Part shown: positions 33,531-46,849 of the stretch, one piece after another | Layout: each line of letters begins with the position of its first letter | Numbering within the stretch: position 1 is the stretch's first letter | Source: Owenia fusiformis | Taxonomy: Eukaryota; Annelida; Polychaeta; Sabellida; Oweniidae | Assembly: GCA_903813345.2 (NCBI GenBank) | Contig: CAIIXF020000002.1 | Location: forward strand, 19,918,455-19,982,454 | Reading direction: 5' to 3' | DNA: 64,000 nt | Program-made: the position numbers and the translations under genes | Notes under the pieces: generated by a model | Told to the model about the DNA's origin: nothing | Database searches by the model: none | What the model saw: the letters and a program-made list of their open reading frames with translations, nothing else

Positions 33531-36000
33531 GACGATTGCTAAATATGTATACTTTTGAACATATTGTTCATATTCTTACCATTCATTTTGGGATCGTTCT
33601 TAAACGTTGCCACATTTCCAGAATTTCATGATTTTTGTTTTATAAATGTTAATTTCAAGTTTCCAGTACTTTAGTATCAAATACAACTAAATCGTCTGCA
33701 AATAGCAAATTGCTAACATTTTGAGTTTCAAGGGATAGAGATTTCCCAATATTATCAAACTTTTTTATTGATATAATAGAGCAATTTGTGACTGGCATCA
33801 GATATATGCCAATCAACGTAACTTTGAACAATATCTTCCCAATGATACGTGTATATCGTACTTGGTACCATATATCTCATTTTGGCTGTAGAGGGGACTT
33901 ATTTGACATTTAGCTGATTACATTTAGACACAATTAGATCTGTAATTTGAACTTGGTCTCAATATGAGCGTCAGAGACCCCTTACATTTAATTGTCATAT
34001 TGGGTGTCATATAGACCTGATGACTTATGGGTCTAGCTTCTAACATGAAGTTTGGGTAATATATTCCTTCCCGGTATTTGGCCTTGAGGATACGATTTTA
34101 CGCCGACCGAAGACAATCTCCTCAAACCGAAATGTAATTGGCATAGAAAAAGCACAAAACGGTGGTAATAGTATAGTATCTTTATAGGTGAATAAAGCTT
34201 AAATAATAGATATGTCGCCCTTGTTTGTATTTAATTTGCTTGGGCAAAAATTCTATTGACTTTATTGCTAAAAAATTGCAGTCACTTGATTTCATGATTT
34301 ATCAAAACGCGTTGGTCGAATCTGTCTGAAGCTCGGATGGCATACTATTGTATGACCCTGTCAATGTACATATTGTATAAGCATGAAAATGTTGGTATTA
34401 TTCATACGAATTAACCAAGGTTTTAAATAATTTTAGCATTACATCAATGGAGATTTGTCCCCAAGTTTTATGCCATAAAAATGATTTAAAAGACATAACC
34501 TTGTAAATTAAAGCTATTCTCATGAAAAACGAGAATTTGCGAGATTTCAAAGCTATTTAGAAATTCATCTTTTGGATGATGTGTAGGTAAATTCACTAGA
34601 ACCGAATGGCAGTCTGGCCAAAAATAAAATTCTTGGCGACATCTATTTATTCATATTCATTCATCAATACGGCCCTGGTGGAGGGGGGGGGGGTGAATTT
34701 TTATTCGGACGTTCGATTACCAATTTTGTAAACAGGCATCATTTGTCATTGAAATTTCTCTCGGAGTGTTCACTGTCGTCTTGTGAATATTCTCTGCAAG
34801 TTTGAATCGATTAACTTACAATTCTTTTGAACTGATGTTAAACCGAAATAAACGTCATTTCCTTGATTTCAAATTTTACTTTTTGCATGCACGGGCCTAG
34901 GAGAGATCGTGGTCACGATTGTTCATGTACGGTGATCATAATTTGCACTTTGATTGGACATCATCATGCATTGCGATTTAAAATTATGAAATTATTTCCA
35001 TAAATACGAAGGAATATGACAGAATTATGGGAACTACTAATTTCTCCAAAGGCTCCCTTGTTGGAAGCTGAATATAGCTCTCCTGAAGAAATATACTAAT
35101 CAGGATTCTCGCGGACATATACAATAAGCTTGAAAGTTGATAACTGATCTCATAGACACAAACAGGGATCATTGGAACCCGACAAATATGGATCTGAAGC
35201 ATATTCAGTGGTAATTGGAAGAGTACAACTATGGACCTTGAGCATAGTCAGTGATAATTTGAAGAGGACGATTGGATATCAGGCATATTCAATTGTAATT
35301 TGAAACAAACAACTTTTGATCTCAAACATATTAAGTGGTCATTGGAAGCTGAAAACTATGGATCGCGTGGAAATGTAGATCGCGGTAAATCACAATTTTC
35401 ATCAAACACTTAATTTATTCTTTAAAACATCACAATTTTAATGGGAAATCACAAGCCCTTCTTGTTACATTCGATTAGAGTTCACAAATATCAAATTGGG
35501 AATTTCTGCTGAATCAAGAAATAATAGGACTTTTGTCAGGTGTCCAAATTATCAATATTCTAAAAAGTAACCTGACCTGATCAAACCTCTACTACCAACT
35601 ATTTATTTATCTAGACAGCAACTCCTCTATTGAAAGTATTACTTAAACAGTATTTAATATATTAAAAACTCATACTTCATCAAATCACTAACATAAATGT
35701 TACTTCTGTTCGAAATTGGGTTCAATTTCTGCAATATTTTCTCTACGAACTGAGAAGTTTACAAGAAACCCATATTTTATGCCATCTTTTGAGACATGAA
35801 TGCTTTTGGAAAGTCGCTTTGGTCAGTCATTTGATCATTTCATGAATTTGAATGAACTTACATTAAAGAATGCCTAATTTTAAAATTAAGGAAGATACAT
35901 ATAGCTTTTTTCATACAGTTCATAGGTTATTCTAGAACATACAGACATGTGTTCATTGTTTGAATTAACATTAAGACATTGAGAGGCATGTGGTGCCACA
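33530..36000. other. Spacer and second copy of the 32.5-33.5 kb segment
   Basis: 34070-34850 resembles 29.2-30.0 kb, and 34850-35770 resembles 32.47-33.53 kb. No exon was recognised; minus-strand frames here fall in the repeats. Confidence 0.4.
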
Positions 36001-38750
36001 GAGGATTGTACATAATTTGTAATCACAGTTCTTTCAAGAGTTACTTCACCGTTGTCAGTCTAGGTAACAGTCATGAGTGGTGTCACAAGAGAGTTACACC
36101 ATCATTGTTGTATATGTAACAGCGTTATTAATAGTGCCAAATACAGAAGACTACGATAATAATGTTCTTCTCTCCAAGTTGAGGATTTTACAAAATATGT
36201 AATTGAAGTCCATAACTTTGTTACACAAAATTGTTGCAAACGCCTATCACTTGAACCAGCAACAAGATGCTTTGTAGATACAGACACTGCAAACAGCCAC
36301 CGCAGACTGTGGATCTCTGTTCATCTTTGTCACTTCATTTACAGGATAGACATTGTTACAACCTGAAAGTACTTGAAAAAAAAGAGGAAAAAGTCAGCAA
36401 GGAGGATTTGACTTTTTCCTTAAAAGGAATAGGTGAATATATCCATATCTCTGGAATGACCATATTTAGATATGAGTATATTTATATATTGCTTTTAAGA
36501 CTATGCATTAACATGCAAATGTCACCACCGGCCATTTGTTAAAGAAACAATTTGTAACAGTAGCTTAACACTAATTGCTGACTGCCATCCATGAAGTAGT
36601 TTTGTCCACTAAATAGAGAATATCACACTATTTCACAACTCCTGGTGATGACATAAAAAATCAAATCATTGCTGAGTAAGTACAGTTTAATGAAAACTAT
36701 GAATAAAAATCGTATGATTGCTGAATTAATTGGCAAATTAGTACTTCTATAGCTAGCATTATAGTAATCAAGCAAATGATCAAGACCAAATTGATTGAAT
36801 TTAAACTATTTTCCCTGTTTAGTTCATAAAGTCTCAGAATGAAAAATTACCAAACACATGCAAACAGTGTTCCCTGTGTAGCAACCAAGGCCCGATTTGC
36901 TGAAAAAAAGAAAAATATATATGTAATGCATGTTAATCTTATTATTCCAATTCAAATAAATTGCCAAAAAAAGAATTTGGAGGGATGGAGTAAGGTAGTA
37001 ATATATTTTAACTAGTCAATACAATACTGCTTGCAGCACTGTAACCATTGTGTGGCTGCTACCAAGTTCATTCTTCTGGCTAAATTGTGATTTTGTGCAA
37101 GGAGAAAATTGATTTATTAGTATCTTCTTTGCAACAGTAGTACTTGTAGTCCAGAGCAGTAGTAGTCATTGTCCTTTTTCACCTTCTTCAAAACACCTAC
37201 ATTGAGAAAAATGGTTTTAATGACTATCCTAACTCCGAAGCATGCAAGGGATTATCATTTGACAAAATAACATTTAAACCTTAACAATCAGTGTCTAGAT
37301 CATAGATACCTAGACAGTTGATTGCTTTTTGGACCAAATAATGGTCGCATTTGCACTGACCTCAACACAAGAAAAAAATAGTTGAAAACTAAAAATTGGC
37401 TACAAATAGGCTACAACACAGAGAATCATCTTCCAGCTCGCACCAAAAAAAAGAATTGAAAATTGAAACCTAAAAACTGAGACTAACATACTTAGTATGT
37501 TAACTCTCAGGTGAAAGTGAATGTAAAAAACAACAATATGAAGACAACATTTCCAAATATGGCGCACATCTCTTCCATTTTGAAATGAACCATTGGTGGA
37601 TTCCACTATTCTTTCATTTCAGAACATAGAACCTGTTACGAAGCTTTCAAGCCGACCACACCTTAACAAAAGATCAAACATTGGGTGACCGTCCCCTCGC
37701 TCATGCTGTATGCTGTCCAGAGAGATTAAGAAGAATAACAAGAATGCCATCCTTGGCCATGCATTATTAGGATACATCACATTAAAAAGATGAAATACAA
37801 GACCAGACCACTATCAATTCCCGATAGTATCTTTACTGTAACACTGATAAGCAATGTCTACCTACCTAAAGAGTACAAGGTAACATGTATCAACTCCAAT
37901 GCCGTTCCTGTACAGTAACCATGTGAATCCTTGCTGCGTCCTCACAAGATCTTAAGAATCACACTATATCCGTCATAGCCAACTAATCGTCACTGATGCT
38001 TGAAAGCAAAAATGAGTGGACCATCACCAGAATTCACCGAGACCCCTCGGGAACTATCGAATGCACACCGGCACCACAGCAATACATTGACCTACATCCT
38101 GGTGGGTGCAGGTCGACCACGTTTACTGACGAGTAACTGTGGCTTTCATCAGCCATCAGAATATAGGCGAAACAAGAACCAAGTTCAACAATAAGAATCC
38201 AACAAGGAAACTGTTGGGTTGGGACTTACAAGGAATTGATACCTGAAACCCATGCATCTAGAGATTGATAGACACTGATCATCAGAATCACAGTGGAGAT
38301 ACCACAAGGAACATCAAATGGTATGATCAAGTAAGCCAGAGCTCTCAATGCAATGGATCAGAATGACCCATGCTCAACGATGTCATCCTTAGATATTCCT
38401 CGAAATCAATCGGGACAACATAAAACATGAACAAAGGAAGGCCTCCCAACAATTGATCTCGTGTTAAGACATGTTCAGCCATCCAGCTTCATAGCAGACT
38501 CCACGTTCCTCCACTCCAGAATAATGGGCTGGCCAACAAAATCCACCGGTTCATTCAAAATGGAAGGTGCCCCACTAAACGAGAAGAACCTGCCTCCCAA
38601 CCCATAGATGGAAATTATTGTCTAGCTGGAGATGACCCTTTAAATGACTATAACATAAAAATGACTAACATAGAAAATCAAGATTACTTAACTTAGGTGA
38701 CAGGAACATTGCAACGCTATTACATCAAGGGTCGTGTTGAAGTAGCTTCC
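36000..38750. other. Spacer without a supported gene
   Basis: 36350-36410 contains a phrase (GTACTTGAAAAAAAAGAGGAAAAAGTCAGCAA) resembling the flank of the exon-like segments at 39950-40135 and 46140-46335. The part 37630-38690 is less AT-rich than its surroundings and might hold untranslated exons, but I could not derive a protein on either strand. Confidence 0.35.
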
Positions 38751-38754
38751 AGTG

Positions 38755-39835
38755 TATCCAGTGATCTTGACTTGGCTTCCTTCCCATGTGTGGGTCATCT
38801 TCACTTGGATTCCTATGGGTGGCTAGGTTTCCATTTGTGGCTCGATGCTTATCTTCCAGCAGTTGACTCATCTTCCAGAGGGCAGCCTGACTTCCTGTAG
38901 GATGACCATCTTGGCTTGACTTCCAATTGATGGCTAGGTTTCCATTTGTGGGTCATCTTCACTTGGATTCCTATGGTGGCTAGGTTTCCATTTGTGGCTA
39001 GATGCTTATCTTCCAGCAGTTGACTCATCTTCCAGAGGGCAGCCTGACTTCCTGTAGGATGACCATCTTGGCTTGACTTCCAATTGATGGCTAGGTTTCC
39101 AATTGTGGGTCATCTTCATTTGGATTCCTATGGTGGCTAGGTTTCCATTTGTGGCTAGATGCTTATCTTCCAGCAGTTGACTCATCTTCCAGAGGGCAGC
39201 CTGACTTTCTGTAGGATGACCATCTTGGCTTGACTTCCAATTGATGACTAGGTTTCCATTTGTGGGTCATCTTCACTTGGATTCCTATGGTGGCTAGGTT
39301 TCCATTTGTGGCTAGATGCTTATCTTCCAGCAGTTGACTCATCTTCCAGAGGGCAGCCTGACTTCCTGTAGGATGACCATCTTGGCTTGACTTCCAATTG
39401 ATGGCTAGGTTTCCATTTGTGGGTCATCTTCACTTGGATTCCTATGGTGGCTAGGTTTCCATTTGTGGCTAGATGCTTATCTTCCAGCAGTTGACTCATC
39501 TTCCAGAGGGCAGCCTGACTTCCTGTAGGATGACCATCTTGGCTTGACTTCCAATTGATGGCTAGGTTTCCATTTGTGGCTAGATGCTTATCATCCAGCA
39601 GTTGACTCATCTTCCAGAGGGCAGCCTGACTTCCTGTAGGATGACTATCTTGGCTTGACTTCCAATTGATGGCTGGGTTTCCATTTGTGGGTCATCTTCA
39701 CTTGGATTCCTATGGTGGCTAGGTTTCCATTTGTGGCTAGATGCTTATCTTCCAGCAGTTGACTCATCTTCCAGAGGGCAGCCTGACTTCCTGTAGGATG
39801 ACCATCTTGGCTTGACTTCCAATTTCTGGCTCATC
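38755..39835. repeat. Minisatellite, 157-bp unit, about seven copies
   Basis: The GGCTAGGTTTCCATTTGTG phrase starts units at 38932, 39089 and 39246 (period 157), and the series extends on both sides. One unit near 39555 lacks the GGGTCATCTTCACTTGG part. Each unit contains the phrase GGCTAGGTTTCCATTTGTG twice, so it is itself an internal duplication. Apparent 67- and 96-aa frames are repeats. Confidence 0.8.
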
Positions 39836-39951
39836 TTCCAGCAGGTGGCTATCTTCCAGCAGGCAGCTATCTTCTAATCTCCAGGCTAAAGGTAAATCTG
39901 AAAGCAATACTGTATATTAGGAAATGAAATATTGTACTTACTGTACTTGAC

Positions 39952-40135
39952 TATGATCCTAGAGACCTCTCCTGTCTTGGACAATGCGACTTGAGGCGTA
40001 TAAGACATCACCAATGGTAGTTATAACAGTATGATATGTGGGTACAAATGCTGTAGACGGATGGTGTAGACTTTGGTTCCTCTCTGACACTTCTCGGACA
40101 ACACAGAATTTTTCATGGCCAGGGTAAGAGGGCAC
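39952..40135 (-). other. Exon-like segment, copy 1 (function unknown)
   Basis: On the minus strand TTTTGTATGTACTTCCAG precedes GTGCCCTCTTACCCTGG, and the frame runs through YPGHEKFCVVREVSERNQ to a TAG near the end. A possible donor (AGTACAGTAAGT) lies a little beyond at about 39936-39947. A homologous segment with the same splice acceptor surroundings is at 46141-46335. The frames of the two copies differ by an indel, which argues for a non-coding exon or a decayed gene. Confidence 0.3.
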
Positions 40136-40249
40136 CTGGAAGTACATACAAAATAGGAAAAAGTCAGCAATGACATAATGACTTCTTTTTAGGTTCAACC
40201 GATTGCTTGGAAGCAGTAACACTCAAACCAAAGTTGACTTGGGACTGAG

Positions 40250-43080
40250 TTTGACTGGGGAGGAGTTGATTTTGAGTCTAGATTATCTGTCACCTGAATG
40301 TAAATATGATGTGCAAGAAACTCAGATGATTTCACACTACCCTACCACGTGACCACGTTAAAAGGGGAAACGGGGTACAGTGAAGTTGCAAATGGAGGAC
40401 GTGGATTTAATTCCATATTTCTGAACGTAAAATACATTTTACATTCATTTCTAGTGATCTACCAGACATATTGTGAAACATTTTTTCCTTTTGTCACAAA
40501 GAGGATTATGTTTGTTTAAGGGTAAGCATAGTTATAGTATTATGAATCCACTTCCTACAAATACACTAATTGTAAAGCACTATGTCTAGTCAACATTCAA
40601 AATGGCAGCGCTAACGGTTACTCGATAAACACAATACAAACATATGTCATATTCCGCACGTATAGTTATTTTGCAGTTTTAGGCAAGCATTTCCATATAT
40701 ACAGCATTTGAAATATTCTAATGACATATTCTAGTGACGCCCCTTGTATGCATTCCTTCATCAATGAACTCCAATGAAACATATCATTCCTTCTATAATT
40801 CATTATATTCTGGCTTTGAGTGTCAAATACAGCTCCATGTACCACTGGATTAGGATATCAAGCACATTAGAAATAATGATTGGCACATGTATATCATTAT
40901 TGTACTCGTCTAAAAATTAAGATTAGATCAATTACATTTAGTGGTTCAAAAACTTACTATCACACATACAAAACATGAGTCTAGTATATTATTGACTATC
41001 TCAGAATTGTTTTTTGTGTAAAACCAGAGAATCATTTCTGTATAATCATCTTACTCATCAACTTCTACAACTATGGCATATCAAATATTTTAAAATTTAA
41101 AATGATATTATTTACAATCTTTCTTCAACCATCATATAACTTGGAACATGGACTTCACTACTGAACCACTGAAGTTCAGCGAGTAACAACATTGACCCAT
41201 TCCGAGCACCAAACGTATTACCCTTTTGACTAAGCAGTTGATATACTGTACTCAAAAGCGACCTGGCTGAAAGCCAAAATATTTGTGCATGCACGATCAA
41301 GGTAGGGTAGTGTTGATTTTAAAATACAGTTCAAGTTAGTGGAACCTTTAAGGATAAATTCCCACTCTATTCAAAAAACTTAACACGACCTTTCAGTCAG
41401 TTCTACTGCTTCCAAACAATCAGTTGAACCCAAAAAAAAAGAAATCTAAAGCTTATTGGGCAACAATATATGGAAACAAGAACACAAACATGCACAACAT
41501 GTCCCCAAGAAGAAGATTTTAGGATGAAAAATCCAAAATGGCAACCTCAAAATTTACCCAGAATGCAAAAAAACCTAACCTTGGTTCAAGATTTTCATGC
41601 TAATATTAGTTTAAATTGATTGAATATTTAAATAAATGCACTGTTACTATAATAGGCAAACTTTCTGAAACATTCAGTTAATGTAAGGTTCATTATGTTA
41701 ATTTCATCTTTTGTTTATGATTGTGTTGGATAAGTTGACTAAATAGAACGCCATATTCACATGGGCGTGCAAATGTATAGTGTGGTGAAAATAGTGGCTA
41801 CCAGCTAACGGATTGATTGCAATCTGATGGCAAAATCATTTAAATATGAATAGTACCTGACATGCGTCCCATTAGTTGCCAAACCCGCTGAGCTAAATAT
41901 TGTTTTAATCTGGTATTAAAGCAGAAACTAACACCGACTATCGAGGTGTTCGGAAATTGTAAATAGCGGAAGTACACCTGGCGCATGCGCTTAGACTCAA
42001 TACACAGAGTGTTTACCCCAGAGTTCAAAGATGACATACACTTATAATGTAAACCTGTATTGAGATGACCCACATCTCTGATTGGTCAAAATCAACAAAC
42101 AAAATTGGCGGATTCAAAATTTTCTAATAACGCTTCGAGTAATTTCTGGCGTGTTAACCGATATCATATCTTGTTATTTCACATCAAGATAAAGAAAGAT
42201 GTAAGGAATATGCTTAAATCGATTAAAACATCACAACGACGCCTTATATTCGAAAACTAACTGGTGAGAATTTGCGCAAACGAAGGTCGTACGCAAGAGA
42301 CGTAATGTGTCAGTCAACGCTAAAGCTCTGGGCCTTTCGCTCCTCTTATAACACATTTTAAGTTTGTTTGATCATGTGACAATGGCATAAAAAGTCATGT
42401 GATCACTAAGTCGACAATCGGGTTGTTCGATATTGCAACTTCGAACTGACGGATTAATTTATGCAAATCAATAGGTAAATCTGGTAGCTGGTAGTCGCTA
42501 TTTGCATTCGCGAATATAAGCTTTAATGATAATGTTGATTTTTGTGTGTATTTTATAGGGTTAATTTTTGAATTGCCCGCGGGAGAGTGCATTGCATAAT
42601 GCAAGTGATCCCCGAGGTATCACGAAAGAGAAAAATGGGCCCATGCATTGCAAATTACTTGAATATATGTTTTCATAATTCAACAAAAGCAGTTCATTCA
42701 AGCGCACTTAAAGGGGCAACAAGGCCTGTAGAGAGAAAATAGGATTATTTTATTTTTTCTGAGCTATCAAGGATTTATATCTAAAAGAATGTATTTATTA
42801 ATTATAATATATCAATCAGTCGCATTAATGAATGTTGTTTTAATAAATGGCTATCCTTTATGGACGCCACCTAATAAAGAAATACCTAATATATGTGTCA
42901 AGTATCGTCAATAATAATCATATCAAACAAGTGTAAAATACAATATATGAATCAGTCATCCTTTATGGATTGGCTTATAGGAATGATAATCATACATATT
43001 TGAAGCTTAAGTCAATTGACATCCTAAGTGGGAGTATGTTACCTGACGAAGTAATTATAATTATTAATATAGGCATGTAA
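40250..43080. other. Spacer with composite dispersed repeat
   Basis: 41815-41890, 42140-42262 and 42400-42540 match pieces around 19535-19830 and 21258-21372. Otherwise AT-rich without exon-like segments; minus-strand frames of 62-77 aa at 41112-42073 appear to be chance. Confidence 0.4.
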
Positions 43081-43082
43081 AT

Positions 43083-43402
43083 AAACTAGGTCATTGTCAC
43101 CTTTTATGGATGAGCATACATGAACAAAGTATTTGTCATCCTTTATGGATGTACATAAATGGACTAAGTATTTGTCATCCTTTATGGATGAGCATAAATG
43201 GACTATGTATTTGTCATCCTTTATGGATGAACATAAATGGACTAAGTATTTGTCATCATTTATGGTTGAACATAAATGGACTAAGTATTTGTCATCCTTT
43301 ATGGTTGGACATAAATGGACTAAGTATTTGTCATCCTTTATGGATGAACATAAATGGACTAAGTATTTGTCATCCTTTATGGATGAACATAAATGGACTA
43401 AG
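43083..43402. repeat. 39-bp minisatellite, left block
   Basis: Units of 39 bp (TTTGTCATCCTTTATGGATG followed by AACATAAATGGACTAAGTA) repeat about eight times. Because 39 is a multiple of three and the unit lacks in-phase stops in several frames, open frames of 104-132 aa appear on both strands; these are not taken as genes. The first unit is the variant CACCTTTTATGGATGAGCAT. Confidence 0.85.
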
Positions 43403-43404
43403 TA

Positions 43405-44402
43405 CAGGGTGTCCAAAAAAAAACAGGACCGTAAGAAAGTTGAATAACTCTGTCAATTTTGCATATTTTGCCTTGAAATTTCAGAATTATTTAGTTCATT
43501 CAATGTGAATTTTGTTGTGAAAGTTTGATAATAATCTACAAATTGAGTCAAAAACTACAGCTCCTTACAAAACATGCCCCAAATGTGCAAATCTCATCTC
43601 TATGCACAATTCAATCCGGCGAACAAACCTGTTGATGATCCTCCTACACACATGTCTTTCTGAATGGACAAGTTTGTTCCAAGAACAATTGCTACTGGGG
43701 CTTACATCCTACTGATGAAGTGTTACAGCATCCATTGCATTCTGAACAACGCACTCCCTGGGTGGCAATGAGGAAACATGGAATCATCAGTCCCTTTTGG
43801 TTCGAAGGTGACTGGGGACTTGCTATCACCATGAACAAGGACCAGTAAGTTCTCACCAAGTTTTGGAGGTCACTAAGCACCAGAAGGGACATCTAAGGAG
43901 ATAATTAAGCAGTGGTTTCAACAAGCCAATACCACCCCAACACTGCAAATGATATGCTGAAATGGTTTAGGCAATGCTTTGGTGGTCAGCTCATCAGTTG
44001 CAGAATGCAAACCATATGGGCAGCTCATTCGCCTGATCTAAATCCCCCAAATTTTTGTCTTTGAGGATTTCTCAAAGCCAATGTGTATACTGACAGGCCC
44101 CTAACAATCTTAAGAGGGCAATAACTACCCCAATATTTACCATCCACATTAATATGTATAGGTAAGGGTCATTAACAACTTTGTTCGCAGGATTCGTTTG
44201 TGCATAGAGAGGAGAAGTGCCCACTTTGAGCATGTTTTGTAAAGGACTGTAGTTTTTGACACAATAAACAGATTATCATCAAACTTTCAGAACAAAATTC
44301 ACATTGAATGAACTAAATAATTCTTAAATTTCAAGGCAAAATATGCAAAATTGACCGAGTTATTCAACTTTCTTACGGTCCTGTTTTTTTTTGGACACCC
44401 TG
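43405..44402 (+). mobile_element. Degenerate mariner element inserted in the minisatellite
   Basis: Ends CAGGGTGTCCAAAAAAAAAC and its complement GTTTTTTTTTGGACACCCTG, flanked by TA on both sides, 998 bp. The inverted repeat continues with GGACCGTAAGAAAGTTGAATAACT. Inside, on the plus strand near 44018-44095, a decayed transposase end is visible (WAAHSPDLNPPNFCL, then GFLKANVYTDRP after a stop), matching the SPDLxPxDF motif before the last catalytic Asp of Tc1/mariner enzymes. Stops and frame shifts make it inactive. Confidence 0.8.
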
Positions 44403-44404
44403 TA

Positions 44405-45240
44405 TGTATCATCCTTTATGGATGAGCATACATGAACAAAGTATTTGTCATCATTTATGGATGAACATAAATGGACTAAGTATTTGTCATCATTTATGGA
44501 TGAACATAAATGGACTAAGTATTTGTCATCCTTTATGTAAATAAACTAGGTCATTGTCACCTTTTATGGATGAGCATACATGAACAAAGTATTTGTCATC
44601 CTTTATGGATGTACATAAATGGACTAAATATTTGTCATCCTTTATGGATGAGCATAAATGGACTATGTATTTGTCATCCTTTATGGATGAACATAAATGG
44701 ACTAAGTATTTGTCATCATTTATGGTTGAACATAAATGGACTAAGTATTTGTCATCCTTTATGGTTGAACATAAATGGACTAAGTATTTGTCATCCTTTA
44801 TGGATGAACATAAATGGACTAAGTATTTGTCATCCTTTATGGATGAACATAAATGGACTAAGTATGTATCATCCTTTATGGATGAGCATACATGAACAAA
44901 GTATTTGTCATCATTTATGGATGAACATAAATGGACTAAGTATTTGTCATCATTTATGGATGAACATAAATGGACTAAGTATTTGTCATCCTTTATGGAT
45001 GTGCATAAATGAACTAAGTATTTGTCATCTTTTATGGATGAGCATAAATGGACTAAGTATTTGTCATCCTTTATGGATGAGCATAAATGAACTAAGTATT
45101 TATCATCCCTAATGGATGAGCATAAATGATCTAAGTATTTCTCATCCATAATGGATGAGCATAAATGATCTAAGTATTTCTCATCCCTAATGGATGAGCA
45201 TACGTGAACTAAGTATTTGTCATCCTTAATGGACTAAGTA
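44405..45240. repeat. 39-bp minisatellite, right block
   Basis: About twenty further 39-bp units follow the mariner element. At 44527 the array restarts with TGTAAATAAACTAGGTCATTG and the same order of unit variants as at 43077-43400, so the left block plus its unique flank has been copied here. The last units (ATGGATGAGCATAAATGATC) are more diverged. The 207-aa and 180-aa opposing frames are products of the repeat. Confidence 0.85.
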
Positions 45241-46130
45241 AAATAAGCAGTTACATCGGAGTTTTCTAAAAGTATGAAGTTTTCTCAATAGGTGGCCAAC
45301 AAAATGGTGGAGTTATTTACCCAATAGATGGCTAATAAAAATGGCGGAAATATAAATTTTACCAAATTTATCTTGCAAAATTACAAATAAAAATGGCGGG
45401 AACTTGAAATGATCCCATATTTTACCCAATAGATGGCTTATTAAAATGGCGGAAATGGAAACTGTACGAAAAACCAAAGAAATATAAAATCCCTTTTATT
45501 GAGTAACCTTAAAACGTAGTTTGGGAAAATAATTTATACATCCTGTGGAGTATGACAAGATATTGCCCCTAAGTGTTCAATAACGACTACACATAATGAA
45601 TGAAAGGTTTTCTTTCAAGAAAATATGAGCAATTTGACTATCCAAAATTGAGTAAATTCCATTTCAATGCTAGAAATTCTCCCCCTTAAACATGAGGGTT
45701 ACTAGTAATTAATTCTCCATAAAATATTACAATGACGGTTTCTACCCAGTATCCATTGAAAGAATTCTTCCATAAAAACAAGAGGAGTTTGTCCCATAAG
45801 ATATGAATGGCAATGTTTATGAAATAAGGTTCACTTTATTCAATTAATGCAAATGATTTTACCCGCCAAATAGAGGTGATTTGAACTGATTTCTCGCTAA
45901 ACAGGTAAAGTTTTCCGCCAGAATGTGATCAATTACCCGCCAAAAAGGTACAGTTTCCCGCCAAAAGGTAGAATTTCTTACCAAAGGGATAGCATTTCTC
46001 GCCAACATGATAGCACTTCCCGCTAAACAGGTAAAGTTTACTGCAGAATATTCTCCATTACCCGCCAAAAGGGTTGAATTTCCTGCCAAAAGGATAGATT
46101 ATAAGTATGAATTGTATAAAAAGTTGAACA
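45240..46130. other. Spacer with short degenerate repeats
   Basis: 45290-45460 repeats CCAATAGATGGCTAATAAAAATGGCGG-like phrases. 45860-46095 has irregular units of about 30 bp around CCCGCCAAAAGGTA and CGCTAAACAGGTAAAGTT, which create a 76-aa minus-strand frame. No gene. Confidence 0.45.
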
Positions 46131-46140
46131 CTGTACTTAC

Positions 46141-46335
46141 TTGAACAGGATCCTAGAGACCTCTCCTGTCCTGGACAGTGCTACTTCAGACACATAAAGA
46201 AATCACCAGAAGTAGTAATAACAATATGATATATGTTGTTACAATCGCTGTAGACAGATGGTGCTGATTCTGGTTCTTCTCCGACACTTCTAGGACAAGA
46301 CAGAGTTTTTCATCGCCAGGGTAAGGGGTGCACCT
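46141..46335 (-). other. Exon-like segment, copy 2 (possible C-terminal membrane helix)
   Basis: The minus-strand acceptor TTTTGTATGTACTTTTAG precedes GTGCACCCCTTACCCTGG. In the frame TPYPGDEKLCLVLEVSEKNQ it ends in a hydrophobic run (TYIILLLLLVISLCV) and a TGA. A donor GTAAGT follows at about 46130-46137. It is homologous to 39952-40135, where the same frame encodes no helix. Either a decayed or an alternatively used last exon; no partner exons or protein family could be assigned. Confidence 0.3.
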
Positions 46336-46849
46336 AAAAGTACATACAAAATAGGAAAAAGTCAGCAATGATAGTATTTTTCAATCTTTGAATTGTAGTA
46401 ACAAGGCTTCATTTGTCAAGACACTTCCATAACAGGTGGTGGAGGGAATACCGAACATTCCTTTTATTGATTCCAGTAAATATTTCTCAGCCTTGCACAC
46501 CTCCAGGCTCCAGATTTACATCATCAAGTCAACTAACTGTCTGAACAGAATTATCTTGTATTTCTGAACAGAAATACAAGGTGTTACATAACGAAGGCTA
46601 TAAGTCAAAAATCTCCTGATGTCAGATGTAATATAAAATTCAAATGCAAACCATTTGTCACTATTACACTGTATGGAGACCTCTTGGCCTAACATGAAAT
46701 AGGAATTCCTATATGATATATACATTACAAGTCCATCTTATTCAGTCTCAACTCACCATAAAGCATACGCGAAAATTATCACATTTTGATTTGTCAAATT
46801 TAAACCTGTATATTGTATTGTATGTTGTTTACCACCAATGAAGGTGAGC

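Noticed and set aside
43039-43508. Opposing open frames of 104-132 codons read as genes
   Set aside because: They exist only because the 39-bp repeat unit is a multiple of three and lacks stops in those frames; no start context or splice sites, and part of one frame runs into the mariner end.
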